This document shows positions 1 to 8,430 of a stretch of DNA of 18,920 nucleotides, piece after piece (the stretch's first letter is position 1; the number at the start of each line of letters is the position of its first letter). The translations under genes were made by a program, and so were the position numbers. The notes beneath the pieces were generated by a model. That model had not been told where the DNA came from. It saw nothing but the letters and a program-made list of their open reading frames with translations, and searched no databases. Origin of the DNA: Gammaproteobacteria bacterium (GTDB taxonomy: Bacteria > Pseudomonadota > Gammaproteobacteria > SZUA-21); NCBI GenBank assembly GCA_003233075.1, contig QIKQ01000313.1, positions 1 to 18,920 of the forward strand. The letters are read 5' to 3'.

Positions 1-106
1 TTGTGCGCTGGCAAGGCGGAGAACTTTTTAAAAGCGCAGTTTACACGCAGTTTATCGCTGCGCGACCCCGCATTTTAAAAAGTTCGACAACACCGCCAAC
101 GTGCAA
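1..106. repeat. Long imperfect inverted repeat upstream of cdsA
   Basis: A 13-bp arm, GAACTTTTTAAAA at 21-33, is perfectly complementary to TTTTAAAAAGTTC at 73-85. A second arm, GCGCAG at 34-39, matches CTGCGC at 58-63. The outer flanks 1-20 and 86-105 also resemble each other as inverted copies. The loop contains the direct repeat GCAGTTTA at 36-43 and 47-54. No UppS-like C-terminus is visible in any frame, although uppS commonly precedes cdsA. The structure could be a mobile palindromic repeat or a terminator-like hairpin, and its identity is unknown. Confidence 0.6.
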
Positions 107-200
107 ATAGACACAATTAGAGCTGCCCTTAAGTAATGTTGGCAGTATCGGCATCAGCCAATAACAATTTAGTTTTGCGAGGATTACAAGAGAGGTCTTA

Positions 201-1019
201 ATGCTAAAACAGAGAATCATCACAGGAGTAATTTTAGGTTTTAGCTTTATTGCTGCGATTTATTATGCCAATCCAGAAATAATGGCCATAGCACTAGCTG
301 GAATGATCTTAATTGGCGCTTGGGAGTGGACGAAACTCATTGGCATCAAGATGCCATTAATTCGGCTTTTGTATTGTGCTTTGTTAGCTGTCTTTATTTG
401 GTTAGCTTGGCACGCCTTGGCCGTGGATACAAATTGGATTCATCTTCTAGTGGCATCGGCAATATGGTGGCTGCTGGCCTTGCTTTGGATTAGCCTTTAT
501 CCGCTAGGTTCAGAAATAAACGTAAGTAATCAAATAGTAAAATCTTTTGCCGGCATTTTAGTTTTGTTGCCTTGCTGGCTAGGCATGGTTAAGCTTCATC
601 TTGTAGGACCCTCTTGGTTGCTTTTTATTATGTTATTTGTCTGGGTTGCTGATAGTGGCGCCTATTTTGCGGGTCGTCAGTATGGCAAGCGTAAGCTGGC
701 CCCCAAAGTGAGCCCTGGTAAAAGTTGGGAAGGGGTATTGGGCGCGGTGATAGTTTGCAGTCTTTATGCCGTTATTGGCCTGTATTGGTTAGACATAAAA
801 TCTGAACATGTATTCACATTTTTGCTTGTCTGCGCCTTACTAGTGCCCGTTTCCGTTATTGGCGATTTATTTGAAAGTATGATTAAACGGCACAGTGGTT
901 ACAAAGACAGTGGCAATATTTTACCTGGCCATGGCGGCATACTAGATCGTATTGATAGTTGGACTGCAGCGGTCCCCTTATTTGTGCTGGCCAGTGTCTG
1001 GTTCGGTTGGTTAAAATGA
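201..1019 (+). CDS. cdsA: Phosphatidate cytidylyltransferase (CDP-diglyceride synthase)
   Basis: CdsA converts phosphatidic acid and CTP into CDP-diacylglycerol at the inner membrane, the branch point for all bacterial phospholipids. The 272-residue protein is a chain of hydrophobic segments typical of this polytopic enzyme. Its C-terminal part carries the CdsA family signature at about residues 226-252: SMIKR, then KDSG, then PGHGGILDRID, with the conserved Lys, Asp and His-Gly-Gly. The ATG at 201 follows a strong ribosome site, AAGAGAGG at 188-195, with a five-base spacer. The stop codon overlaps the dxr start (ATGA at 1016-1019), implying translational coupling. Length and neighbours match the normal uppS-cdsA-dxr-rseP order, except that uppS is not visible upstream. 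Nothing in the protein looks broken. Confidence 0.97.
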   Translation: MLKQRIITGVILGFSFIAAIYYANPEIMAIALAGMILIGAWEWTKLIGIKMPLIRLLYCALLAVFIWLAWHALAVDTNWIHLLVASAIWWLLALLWISLYPLGSEINVSNQIVKSFAGILVLLPCWLGMVKLHLVGPSWLLFIMLFVWVADSGAYFAGRQYGKRKLAPKVSPGKSWEGVLGAVIVCSLYAVIGLYWLDIKSEHVFTFLLVCALLVPVSVIGDLFESMIKRHSGYKDSGNILPGHGGILDRIDSWTAAVPLFVLASVWFGWLK

Positions 1020-2206
1020 AACAGCTAACACTTTTAGGTTCGACTGGATCTATTGGTGAAAGCACCTTGGATGTTGTTAGGCGTCACAACGATAAATTTA
1101 ATGTTTACGCCTTAACGGCCAATCAATCAGTAGATCGACTCTATTCCCAAATAAAAGAATTTGAACCAGATTACGCGGTGCTGGTCAATGAAGTAGCGGC
1201 AAAGCGACTACAGGAAAGATTGTCCGCGGAAAAATCAAAAACGAAAGTGTTAATTGGCGTTGAAGGCTTGGAACAAGTGAGCTCGGATTCTGAAGTTGAC
1301 TATGTCATGGCGGCTATTGTTGGCGCCGCTGGTTTATTGCCGACGCTGGCTGCGGCAAAAAGTGGTAAAAGAATATTACTTGCTAATAAAGAGTCCTTAG
1401 TGATGTCCGGTGAGTTACTCATCAATACAGTGAAAGACTCAGGCGCTGAATTGTTGCCAATTGACAGTGAACATAATGCCATTTTTCAAAGCATGCCATG
1501 CTCGCTCAACGGTATTGAGCCTAATCGACAAGGGGTTGAGAAAATAATTTTGACAGGTTCTGGCGGGCCATTTTTAAAAACGCCTCTTGATGAACTAAAG
1601 TTAAAAACGCCAGAGCAGGCTTGCAATCACCCAAATTGGAAAATGGGTCGAAAGATATCAGTTGATTCCGCAACCATGATGAATAAGGGATTAGAGGTGA
1701 TTGAGGCCTGCTATTTGTTTGCGACAGACACCAGTAAAATCGAAGTGGTAGTGCATCCTCAAAGTGTGATTCATTCAATGGTTCAATATATAGATGGCTC
1801 GGTTCTAGCGCAATTGGGCAATCCCGATATGCGCACACCAATTGCACATGCCATGGCATGGCCAGATCGAATCGAATCGGGTGTTAAGCGACTCGATTTT
1901 GTAGAATTAGCACAGTTTGATTTCCTGGCCCCCGATTTTCAACGCTTTCCTTGTTTACAATTAGCAATTGATGCTATAAACAAAGGCGGGACAGCGACGA
2001 TTAGTTTGAACGCTGCAAATGAAATAGCGGTAACTCTGTTTTTAGATCAGCAGATTGCATACACTGACATAAGCCGAGTAATTGCCTATGTGCAAGCGCA
2101 ATCAGATTGGCAACAAGTAAGCTCGCTTGAATCTATTTTAGAAGCGGATAGACAAGCAAGAATTTTAGCAAACGAATCTTTTACAACCCAAGTGAGTAAT
2201 TTATAG
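1016..2206 (+). CDS. dxr: 1-deoxy-D-xylulose 5-phosphate reductoisomerase
   Basis: Dxr catalyses the NADPH-dependent rearrangement and reduction of DXP to 2-C-methyl-D-erythritol 4-phosphate, the committed step of the MEP isoprenoid pathway in the cytosol. I place the start at ATG 1016 because the protein then begins MKQLTLLGSTGSIGEST, the family's N-terminal NADPH-binding loop. An in-frame start further upstream would only add unrelated residues from inside cdsA. Further motifs are LANKESLVMSG (about 122-132), the metal ligands Asp150 and Glu152 in PIDSEHNAIFQ, GSGGPF (181-186), HPNWKMGRKISVDSATMMNK (205-224) and Glu227 as the third expected metal ligand. The length of 396 residues is normal. 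The start overlaps the cdsA stop by four bases, and the stop overlaps the inferred start of rseP. Confidence 0.97.
   Translation: MKQLTLLGSTGSIGESTLDVVRRHNDKFNVYALTANQSVDRLYSQIKEFEPDYAVLVNEVAAKRLQERLSAEKSKTKVLIGVEGLEQVSSDSEVDYVMAAIVGAAGLLPTLAAAKSGKRILLANKESLVMSGELLINTVKDSGAELLPIDSEHNAIFQSMPCSLNGIEPNRQGVEKIILTGSGGPFLKTPLDELKLKTPEQACNHPNWKMGRKISVDSATMMNKGLEVIEACYLFATDTSKIEVVVHPQSVIHSMVQYIDGSVLAQLGNPDMRTPIAHAMAWPDRIESGVKRLDFVELAQFDFLAPDFQRFPCLQLAIDAINKGGTATISLNAANEIAVTLFLDQQIAYTDISRVIAYVQAQSDWQQVSSLESILEADRQARILANESFTTQVSNL
2190..2205 (+). promoter_or_regulatory. Ribosome site and inferred near-cognate start of rseP
   Basis: AAGTGAG at 2190-2196 lies six bases before ATA at 2203-2205, which overlaps the dxr stop TAG (2204-2206). 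The rseP frame is open from the TAA at 2197-2199 and has no ATG or GTG before the HEYGH codons; the first conventional option is TTG at 2242, which lacks a purine-rich site. ATT at 2209 is the other near-cognate candidate, with a longer spacer. The initiation codon is inferred from homology and spacing, not proven. Confidence 0.45.
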
Positions 2207-3816
2207 ATATTTTATACTACACTGTTGCGCTCATTGTTTCTTTGAGTATCTTGGTGACCATTCATGAATATGGTCATTTTTGGGTAGCGCGAAAAGTGGG
2301 AGTCAAGGTTTTACGTTTCTCACTTGGTTTTGGTAAAGTGATATGGTCTTATACCTCCAAAAAGGACGGGGTTGAGTATGCCCTTTCAGCGATACCCCTT
2401 GGCGGTTATGTCAAAATGCTGGGTGAAGGCAGCCAAGAGGAAATCACGGATGAAAATAAGCACCAAGCATTTTCGAGTAAATCAATTAAAGCGCGTACTG
2501 CAATTGTACTCGCAGGCCCTTTAGCAAATTTAATTTTTGCGGTATTTGCTTTCAGCATATTATATATGTCTGGCATAGACGGCAGAAAACCCTACGTGAC
2601 CAATGCAATTCACGGCACCTATGCCTATAAAGCGGGATTTCAAGCTGGCGATTTAATTCTAAAAGTCAATAATGAATCTGTTCAGAGTTGGGCCGAAGTT
2701 GACAGCGCCTTGTTCTCAGCCTTTTTTTCCAATCATAAATTAGTCGTAGATGTATTAGACGCCAAACAAAATAAGCTGAAACGAACTATTAATTTTGAAA
2801 ATGCACAAACTGATATTGACCCAAAAGAATTTAGAAAGGCGATGGGTTTCGTTAGATGGCAACCAGCTGTTGTGCAAAGCTTGGTGTTTAATCGGGAAAT
2901 CCAAACAAATTATAGGTTAGGTTTGTATCTGCAAACTAATATGCTTAGAAGTTTTATGAGTTCGTCCTTCAGTTTAGCCAACAGCGTATCTTGGATGCAT
3001 TATGATCATAATGTGATTTCAAAACAATTTGCTAACTCGCCTTCGTCTAAGGCTGACTTATTGGTGAATGATCGTATTTCCGAAGTGATGTTTGTTAATC
3101 CTAATAAGGCATTGCCCTGGATTGTGAGTAGTCATGCTGTAATAAACTCACCAATGAGCTTAATGTTTTCATTAAACCAAGCGTCATTATTTACGACTAC
3201 TGTGCCAAGCTACAGTTGGGGATATTTTGCAAACGTGGTAGGTAAATTACCGGAATTTGATATTAGCCTAAAAATTAATAGGACATCCTTGCAGACAAAT
3301 AATGTGCAAGTGAAAACGATTAGTTTAAAACCGATGCTAATCGGTGAAGGTTCGCAGGCGCAAGGTTTTATAGGCGTAAGTCCAGTCAATGACTATATCG
3401 AAGCTGTTATTGTAAAATATGGCTTTTTAGAGTCGATGAATAAGAGTGTTGCTGAAACTTATAAGTTATCCATATTAATGCTTAAAGTATTTGGAAAAAT
3501 GATAACGGGAGAGGCGTCACGTAAAAATGTAAGCGGATTGATTACAATAGCCGAGTACTCCGGAAAGTCAGCTAAATACGGTTGGTCATTTTTTCTGCGA
3601 TTTCTGGCTGTTATAAGTATTAGTTTGGGCGTCATTAATTTACTGCCGATTCCGATACTTGATGGTGGACATTTAGTATACTTGTTAATTGAAGCGGTCA
3701 AGGGTTCTCCGGCCTCAGATGAAATACGCGCTTATGGAAATATGCTCGGAGCGATATTATTGATAGCGTTAATGTTCCTCGCATTTTATAATGATTTTGA
3801 GAGACTATTGGGATAA
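2203..3816 (+). CDS. rseP: RseP site-2 intramembrane zinc metalloprotease, enlarged PDZ region
   Basis: RseP cleaves the anti-sigma factor RseA inside the inner membrane after DegS, releasing sigma-E under envelope stress. The first membrane segment carries the zinc site HEYGH (residues 21-25 from codon 2203). A second segment follows at GPLANLIFAVFAFSILY, then PDZ-type sequence (AYKAGFQAGDLILKVNNESV; later SSKADLLVNDRISEV). The C-terminal membrane core has NLLPIPILDGGH, with the third zinc ligand at about Asp487. From memory E. coli RseP has 450 residues; this one has about 537, the excess lying between the two zinc motifs, mainly in the second PDZ domain. The start is uncertain. Homology needs the codons from about 2200, where no ATG, GTG or TTG occurs, so I used ATA 2203. 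TTG 2242 would remove 13 residues of the first membrane helix. Confidence 0.93.
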   Translation: MDILYYTVALIVSLSILVTIHEYGHFWVARKVGVKVLRFSLGFGKVIWSYTSKKDGVEYALSAIPLGGYVKMLGEGSQEEITDENKHQAFSSKSIKARTAIVLAGPLANLIFAVFAFSILYMSGIDGRKPYVTNAIHGTYAYKAGFQAGDLILKVNNESVQSWAEVDSALFSAFFSNHKLVVDVLDAKQNKLKRTINFENAQTDIDPKEFRKAMGFVRWQPAVVQSLVFNREIQTNYRLGLYLQTNMLRSFMSSSFSLANSVSWMHYDHNVISKQFANSPSSKADLLVNDRISEVMFVNPNKALPWIVSSHAVINSPMSLMFSLNQASLFTTTVPSYSWGYFANVVGKLPEFDISLKINRTSLQTNNVQVKTISLKPMLIGEGSQAQGFIGVSPVNDYIEAVIVKYGFLESMNKSVAETYKLSILMLKVFGKMITGEASRKNVSGLITIAEYSGKSAKYGWSFFLRFLAVISISLGVINLLPIPILDGGHLVYLLIEAVKGSPASDEIRAYGNMLGAILLIALMFLAFYNDFERLLG

Positions 3817-3849
3817 TATTACTAAAATTTTGTTTTTATTGGAAAAATA

Positions 3850-6129
3850 ATGAAAAGATGCTTGTTTTTTGCACTATTATTAGGGGTTTCTTGCCAGCTT
3901 TGGGCGTTTAAGGCGTTCAAAATAAGTGATATTCGTATTGAAGGACTACAGCGCATATCCGCGGGTACGGTATTTAATTACTTGCCTGTCAAGGTGGGTC
4001 AAAAATTTAATCAAAAAAAGAGTGCTCGATCTGTTCGTGCACTCTACAAAACTGGTTTTTTTAAGGATGTAAAATTCGAACACGAAGCAACTGTCTTGGT
4101 GATTATTGTTACTGAGCGACCGTCCTTGGCGAATGTGAAAGTAATTGGAAATAAATCTATTGAAGACGAATTGTTAAAAGAAAACTTTAAGAAATTAGGT
4201 TTTGTTGAAGGCCACGTATTTAATAAATCTTTATTGGATAAGATCGAGCAAGAATTGCGTCGGATTTATTTTAGTGAAGGCAAATACGGTGTAAAGATTA
4301 AGTCAATTGTTACGCCAATGCCTCGCAATAGGGTCACTGTTGAAATTACCATCTCAGAGGGTCGGGCGGCAAAAATTAAAAAAATTAATTTAGTGGGTGT
4401 CACTAAGTTTAAAATTAAAAAACTTCTCAAAAAATTCACCTTAAGAACTCCTGGAGCTCTGACCTTTTACTCTAAAAAAGATCAATATTCTAAACAAAAA
4501 TTAGGTGGAGATTTAGAAAAACTTAGATCATTTTATCATGACAATGGCTACTTAGAATTTAGAATTACGTCAACTCAAGTATCTATTTCTCCTGATAAAA
4601 AAGAAATATACATTACGGTAAATTTAAGAGAAGGTCCGCAATACAGAATTCAATCAATCAAAATTGCGGGTAGATTTAGTATTAGCAAAGCGGATATTAA
4701 TGACATGGTCACCTTTACTAAGGGTGGCATTTATTCTCGAAAAGAAATAACGAGCAGTATTAAAAAAATAAAAGAACATCTGGCGAACGAAGGTTATGCT
4801 AATGCTCACACCAAAGCAGTGCCAAATTTAAACAAAAAGAAAAACACGGTTAAAATTACATTATTTATAGATCCAGGTCGCCGAGTCTATGTACGTCGAA
4901 TTTTAATGATTGGAAACTTGCGAACCAGTGATTTGGTTTTACGTCGTGAGTTAAGGCAGATGGAGGGTACTTGGTATAACGCTAAAAAGGTTCAGCGCTC
5001 TAAAATTCGATTGCAGCGCTTAGGTTTTTTCACAGAAGTGACGGTTAAAAAGAAAGCGGTTGTTGGTTCTAATGACCAAATTGATATTATTTTTAAAGTT
5101 AAGGAAAAACCAGGGGGTAATTTCTTAGCCAGTATTGGTTTCTCAGAAACCAGTGGCGTAATATTACAAACCAGTGTTGAACAAGATAACTTTTTGGGTA
5201 CAGGTAGGAAAGTGGCCTTTTCAATTAACACCAGTGATATTAATCAAGGATATAGAATAAGCTATGTTAATCCGTATTACACGCAAGATGGTGTAAGCCG
5301 TGGCTTTACTTTTGGTTCTCAAAAAACCGATGCGTCTCAGGCAAATTTATCTAACTATCGAACTGATGTAACATCGCTCAACATTAATTACGGCATTCCT
5401 TTGTCGGAATTCAATCGACTGAGGTTTAGTGTTGGCGGTAAAAAACTAAAAATTATTACCACTACAACCTCGCCAACAGAGGTGACAAATTTCGTTGCGG
5501 CGAATGGTGCGGAAAACGATACGATTGTTGTTTCCTTGGGTTGGTCGCACGATACGCGTAATAAAGCCATATTTGCTGACCGTGGTGTACTTCACAGAAT
5601 TACAGTCGAATCAGCGGTACCTGGTGGTGATTTGGAATTTTATAAAGTAAGATACAAACAACAACGATTCGTCAAAGTATCAAAACGATTTACTCTTTCA
5701 CTCAAAGGTGACCTAGCTTACGGTGAAGCGACAGGTGAAACGACTGCGTTGCCTTTTTATGAAAACTTTTTTGCCGGTGGTGTAAAATCGGTTAGAGGTT
5801 ATAAAACCAACACCTTGGGTCCGAGAGACAGTAGAAATAATCCGATTGGTGGCGCTTTAAAGGTGGCAGGTTCATTCGAATTAATTTTCCCACCTCCTTT
5901 TAACAAAGAAAGTAAAGCGTTTCGGGTGAGTGCCTTTTTAGACTTTGGTAATGTATTTGCGAACGCAGATGCATTTGATGAAAATGAATTACGCTCATCA
6001 GCTGGCATCTCAATGATCTGGATTTCGCCCATTGGACCATTATCGTTAAGTTTTGCAGCACCGATAGAGGAAAAACCAGGAGATGACACTGAAAGCGTAC
6101 AATTTTCACTAGGCGGGACTTTTTTCTAA
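3850..6129 (+). CDS. bamA: Outer membrane protein assembly factor BamA
   Basis: BamA is the Omp85 core of the BAM machine, which folds and inserts beta-barrel proteins into the outer membrane. The 759-residue product starts with a signal peptide (about residues 1-19, hydrophobic core CLFFALLLGVSC, ending LWA). It continues with about five POTRA repeats to roughly residue 420, for example FKISDIRIEGLQRIS and YVRRILMIGNLRTSD. The rest is a C-terminal 16-strand-type barrel. The Omp85 loop-6 motif is VRGY at 648-651 (VRGF in E. coli), preceded by FFAGGVKS. The protein ends in GGTFF, with the terminal aromatic residue expected of an outer-membrane barrel. ATG 3850 has GGAAAAA just upstream. It sits 33 bases after rseP in the standard order and is probably cotranscribed with rseP and skp. 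Confidence 0.97.
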   Translation: MKRCLFFALLLGVSCQLWAFKAFKISDIRIEGLQRISAGTVFNYLPVKVGQKFNQKKSARSVRALYKTGFFKDVKFEHEATVLVIIVTERPSLANVKVIGNKSIEDELLKENFKKLGFVEGHVFNKSLLDKIEQELRRIYFSEGKYGVKIKSIVTPMPRNRVTVEITISEGRAAKIKKINLVGVTKFKIKKLLKKFTLRTPGALTFYSKKDQYSKQKLGGDLEKLRSFYHDNGYLEFRITSTQVSISPDKKEIYITVNLREGPQYRIQSIKIAGRFSISKADINDMVTFTKGGIYSRKEITSSIKKIKEHLANEGYANAHTKAVPNLNKKKNTVKITLFIDPGRRVYVRRILMIGNLRTSDLVLRRELRQMEGTWYNAKKVQRSKIRLQRLGFFTEVTVKKKAVVGSNDQIDIIFKVKEKPGGNFLASIGFSETSGVILQTSVEQDNFLGTGRKVAFSINTSDINQGYRISYVNPYYTQDGVSRGFTFGSQKTDASQANLSNYRTDVTSLNINYGIPLSEFNRLRFSVGGKKLKIITTTTSPTEVTNFVAANGAENDTIVVSLGWSHDTRNKAIFADRGVLHRITVESAVPGGDLEFYKVRYKQQRFVKVSKRFTLSLKGDLAYGEATGETTALPFYENFFAGGVKSVRGYKTNTLGPRDSRNNPIGGALKVAGSFELIFPPPFNKESKAFRVSAFLDFGNVFANADAFDENELRSSAGISMIWISPIGPLSLSFAAPIEEKPGDDTESVQFSLGGTFF

Positions 6130-6154
6130 ATTAAAATTATTAATTAGGTGAGTT

Positions 6155-6658
6155 ATGTATAAACAAAGAAAAATTATTAAAGGTTTATTACTAAGCGTAG
6201 TACTAGCTTGTTTCACATCTGCTGCATTTGCAAAAGTTGCGGTATTTGATTTCAATAAAATTCTAAAAAATTCTCCTTTAGCGCAAGCGGCTAACAAGCG
6301 ACTTAAAAAACAGTTTGCGGAACGAGAAAAAACGATCATTCAATTACGAAAAAAAGTTCGAGAAAAAGAAAATAAGCTTTCAAGTGACGGAGTGACTATG
6401 ACTCGTGACAAAATTCGTAAAATTGAATTAAATATTCGTAAAGACAAACGTAAGATTAAGCGGTTGCAGGAAGACTTACGAGAAGATGTTACAATTCGTC
6501 GAAATTCAGAATTGCGAAAATTACACGCGAAAGTTAAAAAGGCGGTAGCCTCTGTTGCTAAAAAAGGAAAATACACATTAGTCTTAGTCAGTAATGGTGT
6601 TTTTTATTATGACCAGACGGTTGATATTACTAAAAAAGTAATTGCGGAAATGAAATAG
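6155..6658 (+). CDS. skp: Periplasmic chaperone Skp/OmpH
   Basis: Skp is a trimeric periplasmic holdase that binds unfolded outer-membrane proteins and delivers them to BAM. The 167-residue product has a signal peptide ending near residue 26 (SAAFA, then KVAVFDFNKIL). The mature start with its VFDFNKI strand is typical of OmpH-family proteins. The centre is a long, very basic and acidic helix pair without proline (KQFAEREKTIIQLRKKVREK and following), matching the tentacle coiled coil. The C-terminal strand YTLVLVSNGVFYYD closes the body domain. AGGTGAG at 6146-6152 is a good ribosome site. The position between bamA and lpxD is the usual one, and the length is close to that of the E. coli protein. 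Confidence 0.93.
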   Translation: MYKQRKIIKGLLLSVVLACFTSAAFAKVAVFDFNKILKNSPLAQAANKRLKKQFAEREKTIIQLRKKVREKENKLSSDGVTMTRDKIRKIELNIRKDKRKIKRLQEDLREDVTIRRNSELRKLHAKVKKAVASVAKKGKYTLVLVSNGVFYYDQTVDITKKVIAEMK

Positions 6659-6699
6659 TAGGCAGACGCTATTATTTCTATTTGATTAACTTAGTACGA

Positions 6700-7743
6700 A
6701 TGAAACTTCACGAAATAGCACAATTTATTGGTGCTCAACTTCATGGAGATCCGGATTGTGATATAACTGGTGTTGCAAGCTTACAAGATGCAATACCAGG
6801 GACTATCTCATTTTTATCCAATTCAAAGTACCAACATTTTCTGGCAGATAGCAAAGCTTCCGCTGTAATTCTTGATTTAAGTGAAAGCCAGAATTATTCA
6901 GGCAATATTCTCCGCGTTGAAAATGTATACTTAGCTTATGCGAAAGTCGCCACTGTGTTAAATACAAGCCCAGATCCGGCTTCAGAAATTCATAAATCCG
7001 CGCAAATACATCAATCCAGTCAATTCGATAACTCAGTAAGTATTGCTGCAAACGTCACGATTAGCGAAAATGTCACTATGGGAAAAAATTGTTACATTGG
7101 CCCTGGTTGTGTCATAGAGAAAAATGTTTCTCTAGGAGACGATGTGCGTTTGCTTGCGAATGTAGTTCTTTGCCACGATGTAAAGCTTGGCAGTCGGGTT
7201 TTACTCCATCCTGGGGTTGTTGTTGGCAGTGATGGTTTTGGAATTGCGAATGATAGGGGCGTGTGGTTTAAAGTACCTCAACTTGGTTCAGTCCTTATTG
7301 CGGATGATGTTGAGATTGGCGCGAATACGACAATTGATAGAGGCGCGCTTGAGAATACAATAATAGAACAAGGTGTTAAGCTCGATAATCAAATTCAAAT
7401 TGCGCATAATGTTAAAATCGGCGCACACACGGCGATAGCAGGATGCGTTGGTATTGCAGGTAGTGCGGTTATAGGCAAGCATTGTGGCATTGGCGGTGGT
7501 TCGGTCATTTTAGGCCACTTAGAAATTACTGATCAAGTTGAAATATTGGCAATGTCTTTGGTTAGTCAGTCAATCAAAAACCCGGGACAGTACTCTTCCG
7601 GTACGCCAGTGCAAGATAAAAAAACTTGGAATAAAAATAATGCTCGTTTACGAAAACTGGATGAATTAAGTAAGAGAGTTAAACAATTAGAAAAAGAAAT
7701 TAAAAATAGTCAGAGAAATAGTAACCAAGATGGCGATAAATAG
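6700..7743 (+). CDS. lpxD: UDP-3-O-acyl-glucosamine N-acyltransferase LpxD
   Basis: LpxD adds the N-linked 3-hydroxyacyl chain from acyl-ACP to UDP-3-O-acyl-glucosamine, the third step of lipid A synthesis, in the cytosol. The N-terminal uridine-binding domain shows ITGVASLQDA and SFLSNSKY (about 37-44). About ten hexapeptide turns of a left-handed beta helix follow (ANVTIS, NVTMGK, IGPGCV and so on). The catalytic His lies in QIAHNVKIG at about 236. The C-terminus is a basic helical tail, RLRKLDELSKRVKQLEKEI. I chose ATG 6700 because MKLHEIAQFIGAQLHGD aligns with the family N-terminus. TTG 6682 would add six residues, and neither start has a clear ribosome site. The length of 347 residues is normal. 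Confidence 0.96.
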   Translation: MKLHEIAQFIGAQLHGDPDCDITGVASLQDAIPGTISFLSNSKYQHFLADSKASAVILDLSESQNYSGNILRVENVYLAYAKVATVLNTSPDPASEIHKSAQIHQSSQFDNSVSIAANVTISENVTMGKNCYIGPGCVIEKNVSLGDDVRLLANVVLCHDVKLGSRVLLHPGVVVGSDGFGIANDRGVWFKVPQLGSVLIADDVEIGANTTIDRGALENTIIEQGVKLDNQIQIAHNVKIGAHTAIAGCVGIAGSAVIGKHCGIGGGSVILGHLEITDQVEILAMSLVSQSIKNPGQYSSGTPVQDKKTWNKNNARLRKLDELSKRVKQLEKEIKNSQRNSNQDGDK

Positions 7744-7818
7744 ACTATTCTTGTTATGCATTATTACTAATATTATGCAATCTTTTATTAGGCAATCATT
7801 GAACAATGCATTCGTGAA

Positions 7819-7929
7819 ATGTCAGAGCACGCCAAGCAAAAACATGGTTTTAGCTTGGCTCACAAAATCAATCGCGTACAGCGATCAATTTTGGCGATAC
7901 TTTCTTTACCGCAGGGACCTTTAATTTAA
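7819..7929 (+). CDS. Possible small ORF between lpxD and fabZ (36 residues)
   Basis: The 231-base lpxD-fabZ gap contains an open frame from 7792 to the TAA at 7927-7929. From ATG 7819 it reads MSEHAKQKHGFSLAHKINRV followed by QRSILAILSLPQGPLI, a plausible amphipathic helix. No good ribosome site precedes ATG 7819; a TAGG lies before ATT 7798, which would extend it. I recognise no family. It could be a small protein, the residue of a decayed gene, or chance. A second overlapping frame (7730-7924) reads less like protein. Confidence 0.2.
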   Translation: MSEHAKQKHGFSLAHKINRVQRSILAILSLPQGPLI

Positions 7930-7974
7930 TTAGAGCTTCCTTGTCTATTAAATAACAAAACAGCAGGTGTAAAG

Positions 7975-8430
7975 ATGTCAGAAAATACGATGGATATTAC
8001 TCAAGTACTCGAATACTTGCCGCATCGATATCCATTTTTATTAATCGATAAGGTGCTTGATTTTACGCCGGGCGAAAGTCTGACGGCAGTCAAGAATGTA
8101 ACAATTAATGAGCCTTTTTTTCCAGGGCACTTCCCTCAGCAGCCGGTTATGCCGGGTGTGTTAATCATCGAAGCGATAGCGCAAGCTACAGGTATATTAG
8201 CTTTTAAAACGGGTGAGAATAAGCCAGACGAAAATAGCTTGTACTATTTAGTTGGTATTGATAAGGCCAGATTTAAACGGCCGGTATTACCAGGAGATCA
8301 ATTGGTCATTACGGTTACTTGTACAAAAAGAAAACGTACTATATGGACTTTTCATGGCGAAGCAAAGGTCGATGGCAAGTTAGTTGCGAGTACTGATTTA
8401 ATGTGTGCGGAGCAGGCACGCAAAGCGTGA
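7975..8430 (+). CDS. fabZ: 3-hydroxyacyl-ACP dehydratase FabZ
   Basis: FabZ dehydrates 3-hydroxyacyl-ACP to trans-2-enoyl-ACP in type II fatty acid synthesis. It shares the 3-hydroxyacyl-ACP pool with LpxA and LpxD, which explains its place between their genes. The 151-residue hot-dog fold protein shows LPHRYPFLLIDKVL (15-28), the catalytic His52 in FFPGHFP, the catalytic Glu66 in GVLIIEAIAQATG, and ARFKRPVLPGDQL. ATG 7975 has AGGTGTAAAG directly upstream. A second ATG at 7990 is possible but has no better site. The TGA stop overlaps the GTG start of lpxA. Length and motifs are ordinary. Confidence 0.97.
   Translation: MSENTMDITQVLEYLPHRYPFLLIDKVLDFTPGESLTAVKNVTINEPFFPGHFPQQPVMPGVLIIEAIAQATGILAFKTGENKPDENSLYYLVGIDKARFKRPVLPGDQLVITVTCTKRKRTIWTFHGEAKVDGKLVASTDLMCAEQARKA

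Noticed and set aside
21..45. Sigma-E -35-like GAACTT near the rseP/bamA block
   Set aside because: No TCTRA or TCAAA-type -10 lies about 16 bases downstream on either strand, and the motif is part of the palindrome arms.
41..223. Minus-strand 60-residue open frame upstream of cdsA
   Set aside because: It runs through the inverted repeat and the cdsA ribosome site, reads as no known protein and has no ribosome site.
7730..7924. Plus-strand 64-residue frame overlapping the end of lpxD
   Set aside because: It overlaps lpxD, its composition is not protein-like, and the alternative frame (7819-7929) looks better.
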